Position numbers and translations under genes: made by a program
NCBI RefSeq assembly: GCF_030123505.1
Contig: NZ_CP126115.1
Span: 585,501-649,500 of the forward strand
Direction: 5' to 3'
Length of the DNA: 64,000 nt
DNA from: Neobacillus sp. YX16
GTDB lineage: Bacteria > Bacillota > Bacilli > Bacillales > Cytobacillaceae
In this document: in pieces, positions 40,826-50,130 of the stretch
Numbering within the stretch: position 1 is the stretch's first letter
Layout of the letters: the number at the start of each line of letters is the position of its first letter
Notes under the pieces: generated by a model
What the model saw: the letters and a program-made list of their open reading frames with translations, nothing else
Told to the model about the DNA's origin: nothing
Databases searched by the model: none

Positions 40826-40987
40826 TTAATTAGATTCATCGGTTGTTTTTGCTGTATCCCCTCTTTTAGTTCCTTTGCTGACATAAGGTTTAGCATTTTT
40901 TGCTTTGTTCGCACCAGCTTGCCAACGATTCCAGCCTTTTTTACCTGTTCCTCTGCCTATCCCACTTTTAGCCTTAGCTTTCGTCAT
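40826..40987 (-). CDS. Small basic DUF3934-like protein
   Basis: A 53-residue Lys/Gly/Arg-rich protein with the core GIGRGTGKKGWNRWQAGANK followed by AKPYVSKGTKRGD. I recognise this as resembling the DUF3934 small-protein family of Bacillus, function unknown. TTGGAGTGAT lies before the start. ATG at 40987 has seven-base spacing from GGAG, while ATG at 40990 would have only four. High charge suggests nucleic-acid contact, which is conjecture. It converges with the NRDE gene, with the two palindromes between their ends. Confidence 0.75.
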   Translation of the reverse strand: MTKAKAKSGIGRGTGKKGWNRWQAGANKAKNAKPYVSKGTKRGDTAKTTDESN

Positions 40988-41162
40988 CATATCACTCCAA
41001 AATTAATGTAGGTAGAACTGAATAGCATTGGCTCATTATAACACAAGTTTCAATTATGATGATGAGCCCCATTATTAAATAACCAAAAATCTAATTCTTC
41101 ATATTATGTTCCTTCAACTAACATTTAATAATTAGTTTATTAATTAAATTAATTAATTATAA

Positions 41163-41192
41163 TTGACATGTTTAGTGTCAAAAGTATATATT
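41163..41192 (+). promoter_or_regulatory. Probable promoter in the 341-bp gap before the GH43 gene
   Basis: A perfect -35 TTGACA, an 18-base spacer and TATATT lie in a very AT-rich gap (40991-41331). The rest of the gap holds an inverted repeat at 41201 and a cre-like site at 41244; I see no other gene in it. Confidence 0.55.
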
Positions 41193-41200
41193 TTTATCAT

Positions 41201-41226
41201 AGTAAAATTTACTATAAAATTTTACT
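41201..41226 (+). promoter_or_regulatory. Inverted repeat AGTAAAATT-N8-AATTTTACT, candidate operator
   Basis: A perfect nine-base dyad just downstream of the probable promoter. It shares the AGTAAAATT word with the repeat upstream of galK. It could be bound by the ROK or LacI-type regulators in this window, which is inference. Confidence 0.4.
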
Positions 41227-41243
41227 TATTATTTTCAACGAAA

Positions 41244-41257
41244 TGAAAGCGCAAACA
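41244..41257 (+). promoter_or_regulatory. cre-like site before the GH43 gene and second importer
   Basis: TGAAAGCGCAAACA agrees with TGWAARCGYTWWCA except at one position and keeps the CG centre. It sits between the probable promoter and the coding region, a classic roadblock position. Confidence 0.6.
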
Positions 41258-41331
41258 TTTGAATTTATTAAAATGAAAAACTATCAAACAATAATGGGGG
41301 GATACAATGAAATAACTTAAGGGGATGAGAA

Positions 41332-42375
41332 ATGTTAGGGAAGATAAGTAAATCAAAGACTATAGTTTTTATATCTTTTGCTTTTATTTTATTCTTGCTA
41401 GGAATTGGGGTGTTTCTAGTTTCAATGAAAAATGTAAAGACAATCACATACACGAATCCAGTCGGGGGAATGACCAATATAGGTGATCCTTTCGTTTTAA
41501 AAGATGGAGATAGATACTACATGTATGCAACTTCTGCCCCAACAATTGGATTTAGGGCTTGGCAATCGGATAACTTGGTTGATTGGGAAGATAGAGGTTT
41601 AGTCTATGATAGTAATGAACAATCTACCCAATGGGCGACTGGGGACTTTTGGGCTCCCGAAGTGGTTAAACATAATAATCGGTTTTATATGACATACAGT
41701 GCTCGCAATGAAGAAGGACATTTGCAAATTTCCGTGGCTGTTAGTAAAAATCCTTTAGGTCCATTTAAAGATGTAAGTATTGAATTGATTAAACAAGAAG
41801 GTTAATATATCCATGGACATATTTTTATTGAAGATGATGGAACTCCTTATTTCTATTATGTTAAAGATTGTTCCGAAAATATCATAGACGATAATCATGT
41901 CAGTCAAATATTAGTCCAAAAAATGGATAGTGATCTTACTAGTTTGATAGGTGAACCACAGTTATTGCTGCAGCCTGACCAAGAATGGGAAGGACTGAAT
42001 GGTGATTATCAGTGGAATGAAGGACCTTTTGTATTGAAACACGAGGACAAATACTACCTAATGTATTCATCAAACTACTTTGCTAGCGAGGATTACGGGG
42101 TTGGGTATGCAGTAGCTGACAATCCTTTAGGTCCATTTAAAAAAGCAAAAGAGAATCCTATTTTGTCAAAGGATCTTAAAAATGGAATCTCAGGTCCAGG
42201 GCATAATAGTGTAACAAAAGGGCTGGATAATAAAACTCTTTATGCGGTCTATCATACCCATACAGTTCCGGTTGTTCCTAGTGGAGATAGACAGATGAAC
42301 ATTGATAGGTTGTATTTTGAAGGTGGAAAGCTGAAGGTTGAAGGTCCATCATTTACAGAACAAAAAATGAAATAG
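41332..42375 (+). pseudogene. Secreted GH43 glycosidase interrupted by an in-frame TAA
   Basis: Two open frames (41332-41805 and 41923-42375) are in the same reading frame, separated only by one TAA at 41803-41805. Reading through gives about 346 residues with continuous GH43 similarity: YIHGHIFIEDDGTPYFYYVKD follows the stop directly. An N-terminal hydrophobic segment suggests export or anchoring. The catalytic base lies in MTNIGDPFVL, before the stop, and the acid in WNEGPFVLKHED, after it, so neither half alone can be active. GH43 includes arabinanases, arabinofuranosidases and galactan-active enzymes. Everything else is intact, so the change looks recent, or is a sequencing error. It leads the second importer cluster. 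Confidence 0.85.
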
Positions 42376-42421
42376 TAATAGTATCTTTCTTTTTTAAATT
42401 TTTGGAAAATTAAGTTTTTTG

Positions 42422-42435
42422 TGTAAATGCTTTTA
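42422..42435 (+). promoter_or_regulatory. Weak cre-like site before the second sugar-binding protein
   Basis: TGTAAATGCTTTTA differs from the cre consensus at two positions, one of them in the CG centre. It lies 69-82 bases before the binding-protein start. Confidence 0.35.
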
Positions 42436-42503
42436 TTCATGAGTGTTAAGGGGAGTAAAACTGCCTGTTAAAAAAAATAATTAAAAATAGGGGGATTAAG
42501 AAG

Positions 42504-43772
42504 ATGAAGAAGAAAATGTCAAGAATATTTTGTTTTGCGCTAATCCTAACATTAGCTCTTGCGTTAGTAGGCTGTAATTCGGACAGTACGTCAGGTTCAT
42601 CAAGCAAAGATAAAAAAGAACTTGTATTTTGGAATGTATTTACAGGTCCAGATGGAAAAAACATGCAGCAAATTATCGATAATTACAATAAAACAAACCC
42701 TGAATATAAAGTTAAAAATATTTCCATGAAAGAAGGGGATATGTATACCAAAATTCCGACAGTTGTTAACTCAGGAAAAAACATTCCTGATGTTACAATC
42801 GTACATGCTGAAAGAATCAAGCAGTATGTGGATAATGAAATGCTGACACCATATGACAATTACTTAAGTAACTTTTCAGACATCAAAGAAGAAAACTACG
42901 TTAAAGCTGGTTGGGATATTGGTAATATAGATGGGAAAAGATACTCACTTCCATTGGATGTACACAGTTTTGTTATGTACTATAACAAAGATTTAGTTGA
43001 AAAATATGCTCCTAATGCTTTAGACGATAATGTTGTAACATTTGATGAAATTAAAGCAGCAGGAGATTTATCTAGAAAAGATAAAATCGATGCAATGGGA
43101 TTAACTTGGATGAGACCAACCTTCTTATCCATTTACGCCCAATTAGGTGGAGACATCACAAGCGATGGGCAAGCACCTACACTTGATACACCAGAGGCAG
43201 CAGAAGCATTAGAATTACTAAAGTCACTTGTTGATGGAAAATATACAAACAAAGATGGTCAAGATCCAGGACAGATCTTTAAATCAGGAAAATCTATTTT
43301 CTGGCCAGAAGGAATTTGGATGCAAAATAGTTTAAATGAAGTAAAAACTCTAAATTGGGGAATGACAAACTTCCCTCAAGTTTCAGCTGATAAAGTTGTA
43401 AACTGGTCTTCTTCCCACCAATTCGTTATGTTCAACAGCAAAGAAAGAACGGATGAAAAAACAGAAGGCGTTCTTAAGTTTCTTGATTATTTAAGACAAA
43501 ACTCTATCCCATGGGCTGAAGCAGGACAAAACCCAGCATCATTAGCAAACGTAGATGATGCAAAAGTCCAAGAGCTTCCACAGACTTTCTTAGTTAAAGA
43601 TGAGAAGCAAATGGCGACACTTAAAATCTTTGATTACAAGTACAACGGCTTTGTCGTTGATGCAATTGATAAGATTGCTGGTGACGCAGCGTTTGGAAAG
43701 GTGAAAATTCCAGAAGCACTTAAAAAGGCTCAAAAAGAAGTAGAAGATAAAATTGCTCAAAATGAAAAGTAA
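42504..43772 (+). CDS. Sugar ABC transporter substrate-binding lipoprotein (CUT1, second system)
   Basis: Extracellular binding protein of 422 residues. The signal peptide ends in the lipobox LVGC, followed by a Ser/Asp linker, then a family 1 solute-binding domain (ELVFWNVFTGPDGKNMQQII, GKNIPDVTIVHAERI, SLPLDVHSFVMYYNKDL). GGGGGATTAAGAAG lies in front of the ATG at 42504. Two CUT1 permease genes follow after a gap with a hairpin. No ATPase gene is present, as is usual for CUT1 systems in Bacilli that share one MsmK-type ATPase. The substrate is probably an arabino- or galacto-oligosaccharide, judged from the GH43 and GH2 neighbours. Confidence 0.9.
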   Translation: MKKKMSRIFCFALILTLALALVGCNSDSTSGSSSKDKKELVFWNVFTGPDGKNMQQIIDNYNKTNPEYKVKNISMKEGDMYTKIPTVVNSGKNIPDVTIVHAERIKQYVDNEMLTPYDNYLSNFSDIKEENYVKAGWDIGNIDGKRYSLPLDVHSFVMYYNKDLVEKYAPNALDDNVVTFDEIKAAGDLSRKDKIDAMGLTWMRPTFLSIYAQLGGDITSDGQAPTLDTPEAAEALELLKSLVDGKYTNKDGQDPGQIFKSGKSIFWPEGIWMQNSLNEVKTLNWGMTNFPQVSADKVVNWSSSHQFVMFNSKERTDEKTEGVLKFLDYLRQNSIPWAEAGQNPASLANVDDAKVQELPQTFLVKDEKQMATLKIFDYKYNGFVVDAIDKIAGDAAFGKVKIPEALKKAQKEVEDKIAQNEK

Positions 43773-43839
43773 TAGGCATGATTCTCTCTAGGAGAATGTG
43801 AAATAGAATAATAGTTTTTGAGTATAGGTGTAACAAATG

Positions 43840-43872
43840 GAGAATTCCTATTTTTGACCAATAGGAATTCTC
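43840..43872 (+). promoter_or_regulatory. Intergenic hairpin between binding-protein and permease genes
   Basis: GAGAATTCCTATT pairs perfectly with AATAGGAATTCTC around a seven-base loop, with no T-run. It probably protects the binding-protein message or reduces downstream expression, as in the mglB-mglA gap. Confidence 0.65.
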
Positions 43873-43908
43873 TCTCTATTCGAAAAAAGAGAATAGGAGT
43901 AGAAGTGT

Positions 43909-44844
43909 ATGAATATTTCTCAGGTTAGCAAGGAGCCGAATAGGTCCCCGTCGTTAAACCGTGCCACAGGTAAGAAAATGCAATTTAGGTTATCTCCACT
44001 TATGTATGTTGGACCGCATTTAGTCCTATTTTTAATATTCTTCTTAATTCCTACGGTTTTTGGTATTTATATCTCTTTTACGAATTGGGACTTAATAAGT
44101 CAAGCTGACTTTGTAGGCTTAGATAATTATAAAGAGATTTTGTTTAATAAAGACTCCACATTTTATACTCAGTTACATACGGGTTTATTGAATACGTTTA
44201 AATTTGTTTTATATTCAGTGCCTGCGTGTATTATTATTCCATTACTGATAGCATCTGGTTTACATGCTAAACCGAAAGGGACTAAGGTTTTCCAAGCGTT
44301 GTTTTATGTGCCAACATTGTTTTCTGTTTCAGCCGTTATGATTGTTTTTACGATGTTATTTAACGTATCATTTGGACCATTTAATCACTTCCTCAAAGTA
44401 GATACACCGTGGTTAACTACTCAGCCATATGCATGGATGACATTAGTAATTGTTACAGTGTGGTGGTGTATTGGGGCAAACATGATTATCTACCAGGCTG
44501 CGTTAAATGGAATTCCGAAAGATTATTATGAAGCAGCTTCGATTGACGGGGCGGGAAGTATTCAGAAGTTCTTTAAAATCACACTTCCTAGTCTAAAGGG
44601 ACAACTATTATATACAATTGTCATTACGACCATTGCTCAATTTAACGTTTATGGGCAGCCGCTCATGTTGACGAAAGGCGGGCCAAGCAGTTCGACCCAC
44701 GTTTTATTAATGTATATTCAGTCAAATGCTTTTGGTTCAGGACAATCCTTAGCAGGTATTGCTTCTGCAATGGCAGTAATTTTAGGGTTATGTATTATGC
44801 TCGTTTCGCTTATCCAATTCTTCTTTTTAAGACAACGCGATTAG
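43909..44844 (+). CDS. CUT1 sugar permease, MalF type
   Basis: Membrane subunit of 311 residues with six helices after a cytoplasmic start. The EAA loop reads DYYEAASIDGAGSIQKF followed by ITLPSLKG. It ends four bases before the GTG-containing ribosome binding region of the next permease. With the gene at 44857 it forms the channel of the second importer. Confidence 0.92.
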   Translation: MNISQVSKEPNRSPSLNRATGKKMQFRLSPLMYVGPHLVLFLIFFLIPTVFGIYISFTNWDLISQADFVGLDNYKEILFNKDSTFYTQLHTGLLNTFKFVLYSVPACIIIPLLIASGLHAKPKGTKVFQALFYVPTLFSVSAVMIVFTMLFNVSFGPFNHFLKVDTPWLTTQPYAWMTLVIVTVWWCIGANMIIYQAALNGIPKDYYEAASIDGAGSIQKFFKITLPSLKGQLLYTIVITTIAQFNVYGQPLMLTKGGPSSSTHVLLMYIQSNAFGSGQSLAGIASAMAVILGLCIMLVSLIQFFFLRQRD

Positions 44845-44856
44845 GGGGTGCTATCG

Positions 44857-45693
44857 ATGAAGAAACTATCTGCTCCAAAAATAGTAGCTTTTCTATTTTT
44901 GCTCATTATGGCTCTAATTTGGGTAATCCCATTGGCTTATGCATTTCTCTCATCATTTAAACTTGAGGCTGATATTCAATCTATGGGCTTTACGATCTTA
45001 CCGGTACATTGGGTAATGGAAAATTACCAACAGATGTTATTTAATAATTCAAGTGCTCCATTAGCAAAATGGTTTATGAATTCTATGATTATTGCAGTAT
45101 CACAAACCATCTTGGTTCTACTTGTCGTGTCCTTGGCTGGTTATGGATACTCTAGATTAAAGTTTAAGGGAAGAGACGCTTTATTTGTTTTCTTAATGGC
45201 GACAATGATGTTTCCTGGTGTTGTAAACCTAATTCCACTTTATAAAATTATTGACTCCTTTGGATGGGTGAATAGTTATTTAGCTGCTATCGTACCAGGA
45301 GCCGCTGGTGTGTTTAATATCTTTTTGGTTAAGCAATTTATGTCGGGAATTCCAAAGGAATTTGATGAATCTGCAAGAGTGGACGGAGCTTCAGAATTTC
45401 AAATTTTCATCAAAATCATACTTCCTCTCATAAAACCTATATTAACTGTTGTAGCATTGTTTACCTTTACTGGAGCCTGGAACGACTTCCTATGGCCTTC
45501 GATTGTATTTAATGATATCGAAAAAATGCCAATTACACCTGGGTTACAGTTACTGCAAGGGATGTATCAGAGTGTTGTTGGAGTTTCAACTGCTGCTGCA
45601 ATAATTGCAATGGTGCCAACATTTATCTTGTATTTATTTACGCAAAAATACTTTTTGGAATCTATGTCTTTATCTTCAGGGGTTAAGGGGTAG
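44857..45693 (+). CDS. CUT1 sugar permease, MalG type
   Basis: Membrane subunit of 278 residues with six helices and the EAA loop EFDESARVDGASEFQ followed by ILPLIKP. GTG at 44848 is in frame but overlaps the AGGGGG ribosome site; ATG 44857 has correct spacing. It resembles the permease at the left edge of the window in layout, showing two separate CUT1 systems in one region. Confidence 0.92.
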   Translation: MKKLSAPKIVAFLFLLIMALIWVIPLAYAFLSSFKLEADIQSMGFTILPVHWVMENYQQMLFNNSSAPLAKWFMNSMIIAVSQTILVLLVVSLAGYGYSRLKFKGRDALFVFLMATMMFPGVVNLIPLYKIIDSFGWVNSYLAAIVPGAAGVFNIFLVKQFMSGIPKEFDESARVDGASEFQIFIKIILPLIKPILTVVALFTFTGAWNDFLWPSIVFNDIEKMPITPGLQLLQGMYQSVVGVSTAAAIIAMVPTFILYLFTQKYFLESMSLSSGVKG

Positions 45694-45752
45694 AAGGGTT
45701 TACATTGTTATGTTAGGAATTGCTGTTTCCACGGTAAAGGAGGACCCAAATT

Positions 45753-46175
45753 GTGACTAGAAAACTAGAAAGAAAGCTCATCTACATCGGTGCTATATGG
45801 GAAATGATAACAGGGTTGATAACTATATTATTCTACGCTTCTTATATAAAGAAGCAAGGACTTGGTGTAAAAGACACATCCTTCGCCAAGGTAGAAGCCT
45901 TACAGTCGGTATTTGGCAGTTTATACATGTTTTCAGTTACCTTTGGAATGCTATTCATTGCTATAGGCTTGATTAACTTTTTTGTAGCAAAAAATTTAAA
46001 AGATAATGAGGTAACGGTTAAAGTACCAATTTGGCTGTTCATCATCGGGCTGGCTTCTTACTTCCTGATGGACATCCTTAGTTCCTTGATGTTTTTATCC
46101 GCTGGACTTTTAGCACTAGCAAAAAATAAATCAATAGTGAAACTGTCTGATATGGTTGGACAAAAAACAGCTTAA
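45753..46175 (+). CDS. Four-helix membrane protein of unknown function
   Basis: A 140-residue protein with a short basic start (MTRKLERK) and four hydrophobic segments near residues 10-28, 55-80, 91-108 and 112-126. I do not recognise the family with confidence; the arrangement is reminiscent of DUF4064-type proteins. GTG start at 45753 with AAAGGAGGA eight bases before. It lies between the second importer and two GH2 genes in the same direction, so it may be part of that operon. No function is assigned. Confidence 0.7.
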   Translation: MTRKLERKLIYIGAIWEMITGLITILFYASYIKKQGLGVKDTSFAKVEALQSVFGSLYMFSVTFGMLFIAIGLINFFVAKNLKDNEVTVKVPIWLFIIGLASYFLMDILSSLMFLSAGLLALAKNKSIVKLSDMVGQKTA

Positions 46176-46204
46176 AAAACTTTGAAAAGAGGGGGCATTA
46201 ATTC

Positions 46205-47968
46205 ATGGCATTATCTAAAAAATTTTTAAGAAATGAATATCCAAGGCCACAGTTTGTTAGAAAGGATTGGATGAACCTAAACGGTGAATGGGAGTTCCAA
46301 TTTGATGATTCGAATATTGGAGAAAAGAAAAAATGGTTTCTAAACACAACATTCTCAAATACCATTAATGTTCCATTTACTTATGAAACCGAAGCGAGCG
46401 GAATCGGCGAAGAGGCATTTCACTCTATCGTTTGGTATAGAAGAACAATTACAAACATAAATCGTGAAAATAAGAGAACGATTTTACATTTTCAAGCTTC
46501 GGATTTCACGACAAAGGTATGGGTAGATGGAGAGTTTGCCGGCCAACATGATGGAGGATACAGTGCCTTTTCACTAGATATTACTGACAAGCTTAATGAT
46601 TCTAGAGAACATACGATTGTCGTGAAGGTCGAAGATAGCCAAAGTTGTCATCAACCTAGAGGAAAACAACGCTGGATGGATGAAAATTTCGGCTGTTGGT
46701 ATATACAAACAACGGGTATTTGGCAAACGGTATGGTTGGAATTTATTCCAAAGGTTTCCTTGAATCGTGTAAAAATGACTCCTGATGTCGATACGAATTC
46801 AATTGATTTGGAATTTTCGGTAAATGTTCCGGCATCCGAGGAAGTAATGGTTGAAACTGTTATTTCATTTGATAAACATGTAGTTAGAAAAGCGAGTATC
46901 TATATGGATCGTGAGAATTCAAAGTTAAATTTGAATTTACTTCATGAATTCCATGATTGGAAAATACAATTATGGACACCTGAATTCCCGAATTTATATG
47001 ATGTAACATTTAAACTCTATCAAAACGGTGTACAAATTGATGAAGTAGAATCCTATTTTGGTATGAGAAAAATCTCTACCTATAATGGGAATGTATTATT
47101 AAATAATACTCCAGTGTATCAAAAATTAATTTTGGATCAAGGTTACTGGACTGAATCCCATTTAACTCCACCTTCTGATGCAGCGCTTGTTAAAGACATT
47201 GATCTAATTAAAGAAATGGGATATAACGGCGTACGTAAGCACCAAAAAATTGAAGATCCGCGCTTTTATTATTGGTGTGATGTAAAAGGATTACTTGTAT
47301 GGGCGGAAATGCCATCCACATACGATTATTCCGACACAGCGGTTGAAAACTTTACGAAAGAATGGATCGATATCGTAAACCAATTCTACAACCATCCTTC
47401 TATTGTAACTTGGGTACCGTTTAATGAATCTTGGGGGATAAGAAATGTCTTTAAAGATAAATCGCAGCAGCGCTTTACTGAAGGTATTTATTATTTGACT
47501 AAAGCAGTTGATTCAATGCGACCGGTTATTGTGAATGATGGATGGGAGCATACTGTATCAGATATTATTACATTACATGATTATGAATCTAGTGGAGCGG
47601 TATTTTCTGAAAGATACAAAAACAAAGACCAAATTACAAACAATGGTATTGCTCATAATAATGATAAGTTTTGCATGGCTGAAGGCTATGAATATAAGGG
47701 CCAGCCTATTTTAATTAGTGAATTTGGTGGAGTTGCTTTTACGACAGAAGACGGCTGGGGCTACGGGAAACAGGTGAAATCTGAACAAGAGTTCTTTGAT
47801 CGGGTAGGAAAAATTACCCGAGCTATTCAGGAAACTCCATATGTTTGCGGTTATTGTTATACACAATTAACTGATGTACAACAGGAAGTTAATGGCTTTC
47901 TCACTGAATCAAGGGAACCGAAAGTAAGCCTTGAAAAAATAAGAGAAATAAATAGAAAACAACTGTAG
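46205..47968 (+). CDS. GH2 glycosidase, short form (copy A)
   Basis: A 587-residue glycoside hydrolase family 2 enzyme with the N-terminal jelly-roll (EYPRPQFVRKDWMNLNGEWE), immunoglobulin-like domain and TIM barrel. Acid/base E408 lies in WVPFNESWG and nucleophile E506 in PILISEFGG. It lacks the extra C-terminal domains of LacZ and has no signal peptide. Its substrate could be a beta-galactoside, beta-glucuronide or arabinopyranoside; the neighbourhood favours galactose- or arabinose-containing oligosaccharides. It is followed within 23 bases by a paralogue, so the pair arose by tandem duplication and diverged. GAGGGGG precedes the ATG. Confidence 0.87.
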   Translation: MALSKKFLRNEYPRPQFVRKDWMNLNGEWEFQFDDSNIGEKKKWFLNTTFSNTINVPFTYETEASGIGEEAFHSIVWYRRTITNINRENKRTILHFQASDFTTKVWVDGEFAGQHDGGYSAFSLDITDKLNDSREHTIVVKVEDSQSCHQPRGKQRWMDENFGCWYIQTTGIWQTVWLEFIPKVSLNRVKMTPDVDTNSIDLEFSVNVPASEEVMVETVISFDKHVVRKASIYMDRENSKLNLNLLHEFHDWKIQLWTPEFPNLYDVTFKLYQNGVQIDEVESYFGMRKISTYNGNVLLNNTPVYQKLILDQGYWTESHLTPPSDAALVKDIDLIKEMGYNGVRKHQKIEDPRFYYWCDVKGLLVWAEMPSTYDYSDTAVENFTKEWIDIVNQFYNHPSIVTWVPFNESWGIRNVFKDKSQQRFTEGIYYLTKAVDSMRPVIVNDGWEHTVSDIITLHDYESSGAVFSERYKNKDQITNNGIAHNNDKFCMAEGYEYKGQPILISEFGGVAFTTEDGWGYGKQVKSEQEFFDRVGKITRAIQETPYVCGYCYTQLTDVQQEVNGFLTESREPKVSLEKIREINRKQL

Positions 47969-47990
47969 AAATCGTTAAGGAGAGATACAA

Positions 47991-49796
47991 ATGAATTTCA
48001 GACCAGAATATCCTAGACCGCAATTGGTAAGAAAAGAATGGCTAAGTTTAAATGGCGAATGGGACTTCGCTTTTGACGATAAAAATATTGGATTAAAGGA
48101 AAAGTGGTTTCAAAATGAAAATACTTTTGATCGAAAAATTAATGTTCCTTTTGCCTATCAAACGAAGTTAAGCGGAATTAATGATACTTCCTTCCATGAT
48201 CATGTATGGTATCGCCGTGAATTTTTAGTGCCTAAAGAGTGGAATGACCAGAGAGTGGTCTTGCATTTTGGAGCTGTAGATTACCGTGCATGGATTTACG
48301 TAAATGGACAGTATGCAGGTTTCCATGAAGGGGGGCATGTTTCGTTCTCGCTAGATATTACTGATAATTTAACTTGGGGTACTGAAACGGTTGTTGTGAG
48401 AGTGGAGGATCCTTCAGCAGATGAAACCATTCCTAGAGGCAAGCAATTCTGGGTGGAAAAGTCTGCTGCAATTTGGTACACAAGGACCACTGGAATATGG
48501 CAGACAGTTTGGCTGGAGCCAGTTAATCCTACAAGTTTATCAAAATTAAGACTAACACCAGACATCGATCGTGGAGATGTAATTGTTGAGTTTGATATCT
48601 TAGGTGATTTTATTCACAAAAAGGTAGAAATTGAAATTAGTTTCCAAGGTGAAAAGATTGCTAAAGATTCTATCGAGGTATTTGAATCCTATCAGAAACG
48701 TGCCATTAACCTTTATAACAGACAGATATTCAGAACCTCATTCCATAATAATGGCTGGAACTGGTCACCGGAAAAACCAAATTTATTTGATATCAAGTTA
48801 ACGTTGAAAGATGAAGAATCTCAAATGATTATAGATGAAGTAGACTCTTACTTCGGTATGAGAAAGGTCCATATAGAAAATGGAATGGTTTATTTAAATA
48901 ATAAGCCCTACTATCAAAAATTAGTTCTTGACCAAGGTTATTGGCCGGAAGGGTTATTAACCGCTCCATCTGATGAAGATTTAAAAAAGGATATTGAACT
49001 GTCAAAAGAAATGGGCTTTAACGGCTGTAGAAAACATCAAAAAGTTGAGGATCCCCGCTTCCTTTATTGGGCAGATCGATTAGGTTTCTTGGTTTGGGGA
49101 GAATGCGCTGCCTCACCATCCTATAGCGAGGATGCAGTTGCGAGATTAACTAGAGAGTGGATCGAAATCATTGAACGTGATTATAACCATCCTTCATTAG
49201 TGGCATGGGTTCCGGTTAACGAAAGCTGGGGAGTACCTTATATTAAAGGAAACAAGCAGCAGCAGCACCATTCTTTAGCGATGTACCATCTTATTCATTC
49301 GCTAGATACAACCCGTTTAGTGATATCGAATGATGGCTGGGAGCTCACCGAAACGGATATCTGTGCTATTCATAATTATAGCCATGGAACAAACAAGGAA
49401 AAGTCAAAATATGAAGCCTTTAAAGAATCGATGTCTACAAAAGAAGCCCTTCTCAGCTCTAAACCTGCGAACCGTGGAATTTATGCCGATGGATTTGAGC
49501 ACAGGGGTGAACCAATCTTGTTAACAGAGTTTGGTGGTATTGGATTCAAAGTTGGTGAAGAAAGCGGCTGGGGATATACTTCAGTCAAAAATGAAGAAGA
49601 GTTCATTGAAGACTATCGAAGGGTAATGGAAGCCGTATATTCTTCAAAAGCTTTACACGGATATTGTTATACGCAATTAACTGATGTAGAGCAAGAGATA
49701 AACGGATTATTGTCCTATAATCGAGAACCGAAATGTGCGTTAGAAGAAATTAGAGAAATAAATGATATGTGGCATTCGAATATTGTGAAAATCTAA
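47991..49796 (+). CDS. GH2 glycosidase, short form (copy B)
   Basis: A 601-residue paralogue of copy A with the same architecture: EYPRPQLVRKEWLSLNGEWD at the start, acid/base E411 in WVPVNESWG and nucleophile E513 in PILLTEFGG. All catalytic residues are kept. Copy B has a longer loop before the nucleophile (KESMSTKEALLSSKPANRG). It probably acts on a related linkage or on the same glycan. Last gene of the second importer cluster; a terminator-like structure lies 140 bases downstream. Confidence 0.87.
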   Translation: MNFRPEYPRPQLVRKEWLSLNGEWDFAFDDKNIGLKEKWFQNENTFDRKINVPFAYQTKLSGINDTSFHDHVWYRREFLVPKEWNDQRVVLHFGAVDYRAWIYVNGQYAGFHEGGHVSFSLDITDNLTWGTETVVVRVEDPSADETIPRGKQFWVEKSAAIWYTRTTGIWQTVWLEPVNPTSLSKLRLTPDIDRGDVIVEFDILGDFIHKKVEIEISFQGEKIAKDSIEVFESYQKRAINLYNRQIFRTSFHNNGWNWSPEKPNLFDIKLTLKDEESQMIIDEVDSYFGMRKVHIENGMVYLNNKPYYQKLVLDQGYWPEGLLTAPSDEDLKKDIELSKEMGFNGCRKHQKVEDPRFLYWADRLGFLVWGECAASPSYSEDAVARLTREWIEIIERDYNHPSLVAWVPVNESWGVPYIKGNKQQQHHSLAMYHLIHSLDTTRLVISNDGWELTETDICAIHNYSHGTNKEKSKYEAFKESMSTKEALLSSKPANRGIYADGFEHRGEPILLTEFGGIGFKVGEESGWGYTSVKNEEEFIEDYRRVMEAVYSSKALHGYCYTQLTDVEQEINGLLSYNREPKCALEEIREINDMWHSNIVKI

Positions 49797-49935
49797 ATTT
49801 GTAGTATGTTGTCATTCTTCGACTGTGATGGATATTAGCAATTTTTTGTTTTCATTCATCAAGACTAGTGATTAAGGTTTTAAGAATTTTCAATAATATT
49901 CTGTGTTACTACAAATAAATGACACATAATAAAAG

Positions 49936-50011
49936 CCCTTTCTAAAAAGATCGTTTAGAAGCTAATTATTCATTTAGTATTCAGCGCCTTTTAAGAAAGG
50001 ATTTTTTTTTT
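49936..50011 (+). terminator. Terminator-like structure in the 334-bp gap after the GH2 pair
   Basis: CCTTTCTAAAA pairs with TTTTAAGAAAGG (one bulge) across a long loop, followed by eleven T residues. The rest of the gap (49797-50130) holds no supported gene; a 12-codon frame with a good ribosome site at 50040-50075 is too short to call. Confidence 0.6.
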
Positions 50012-50130
50012 GTTAGTTAGAAATGAGGGAGGTCTTGTCATGTTTGTCAAAGTGATATATTTAAGAAAAAGATGAGCTCTATAAATGGGCAACAAAGTAC
50101 AAATTTACGAAATAAATCGAGGTAAATAAA

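Noticed and set aside
41803..41805. Recoded stop (selenocysteine or pyrrolysine)
   Set aside because: Those use TGA or TAG; this is TAA, with no recoding element visible.
50040..50075. Short leader-peptide gene (ATG after GGGAGG)
   Set aside because: Only 11 residues, no attenuator-type codon run or paired hairpins; it may be chance or a deletion scar.
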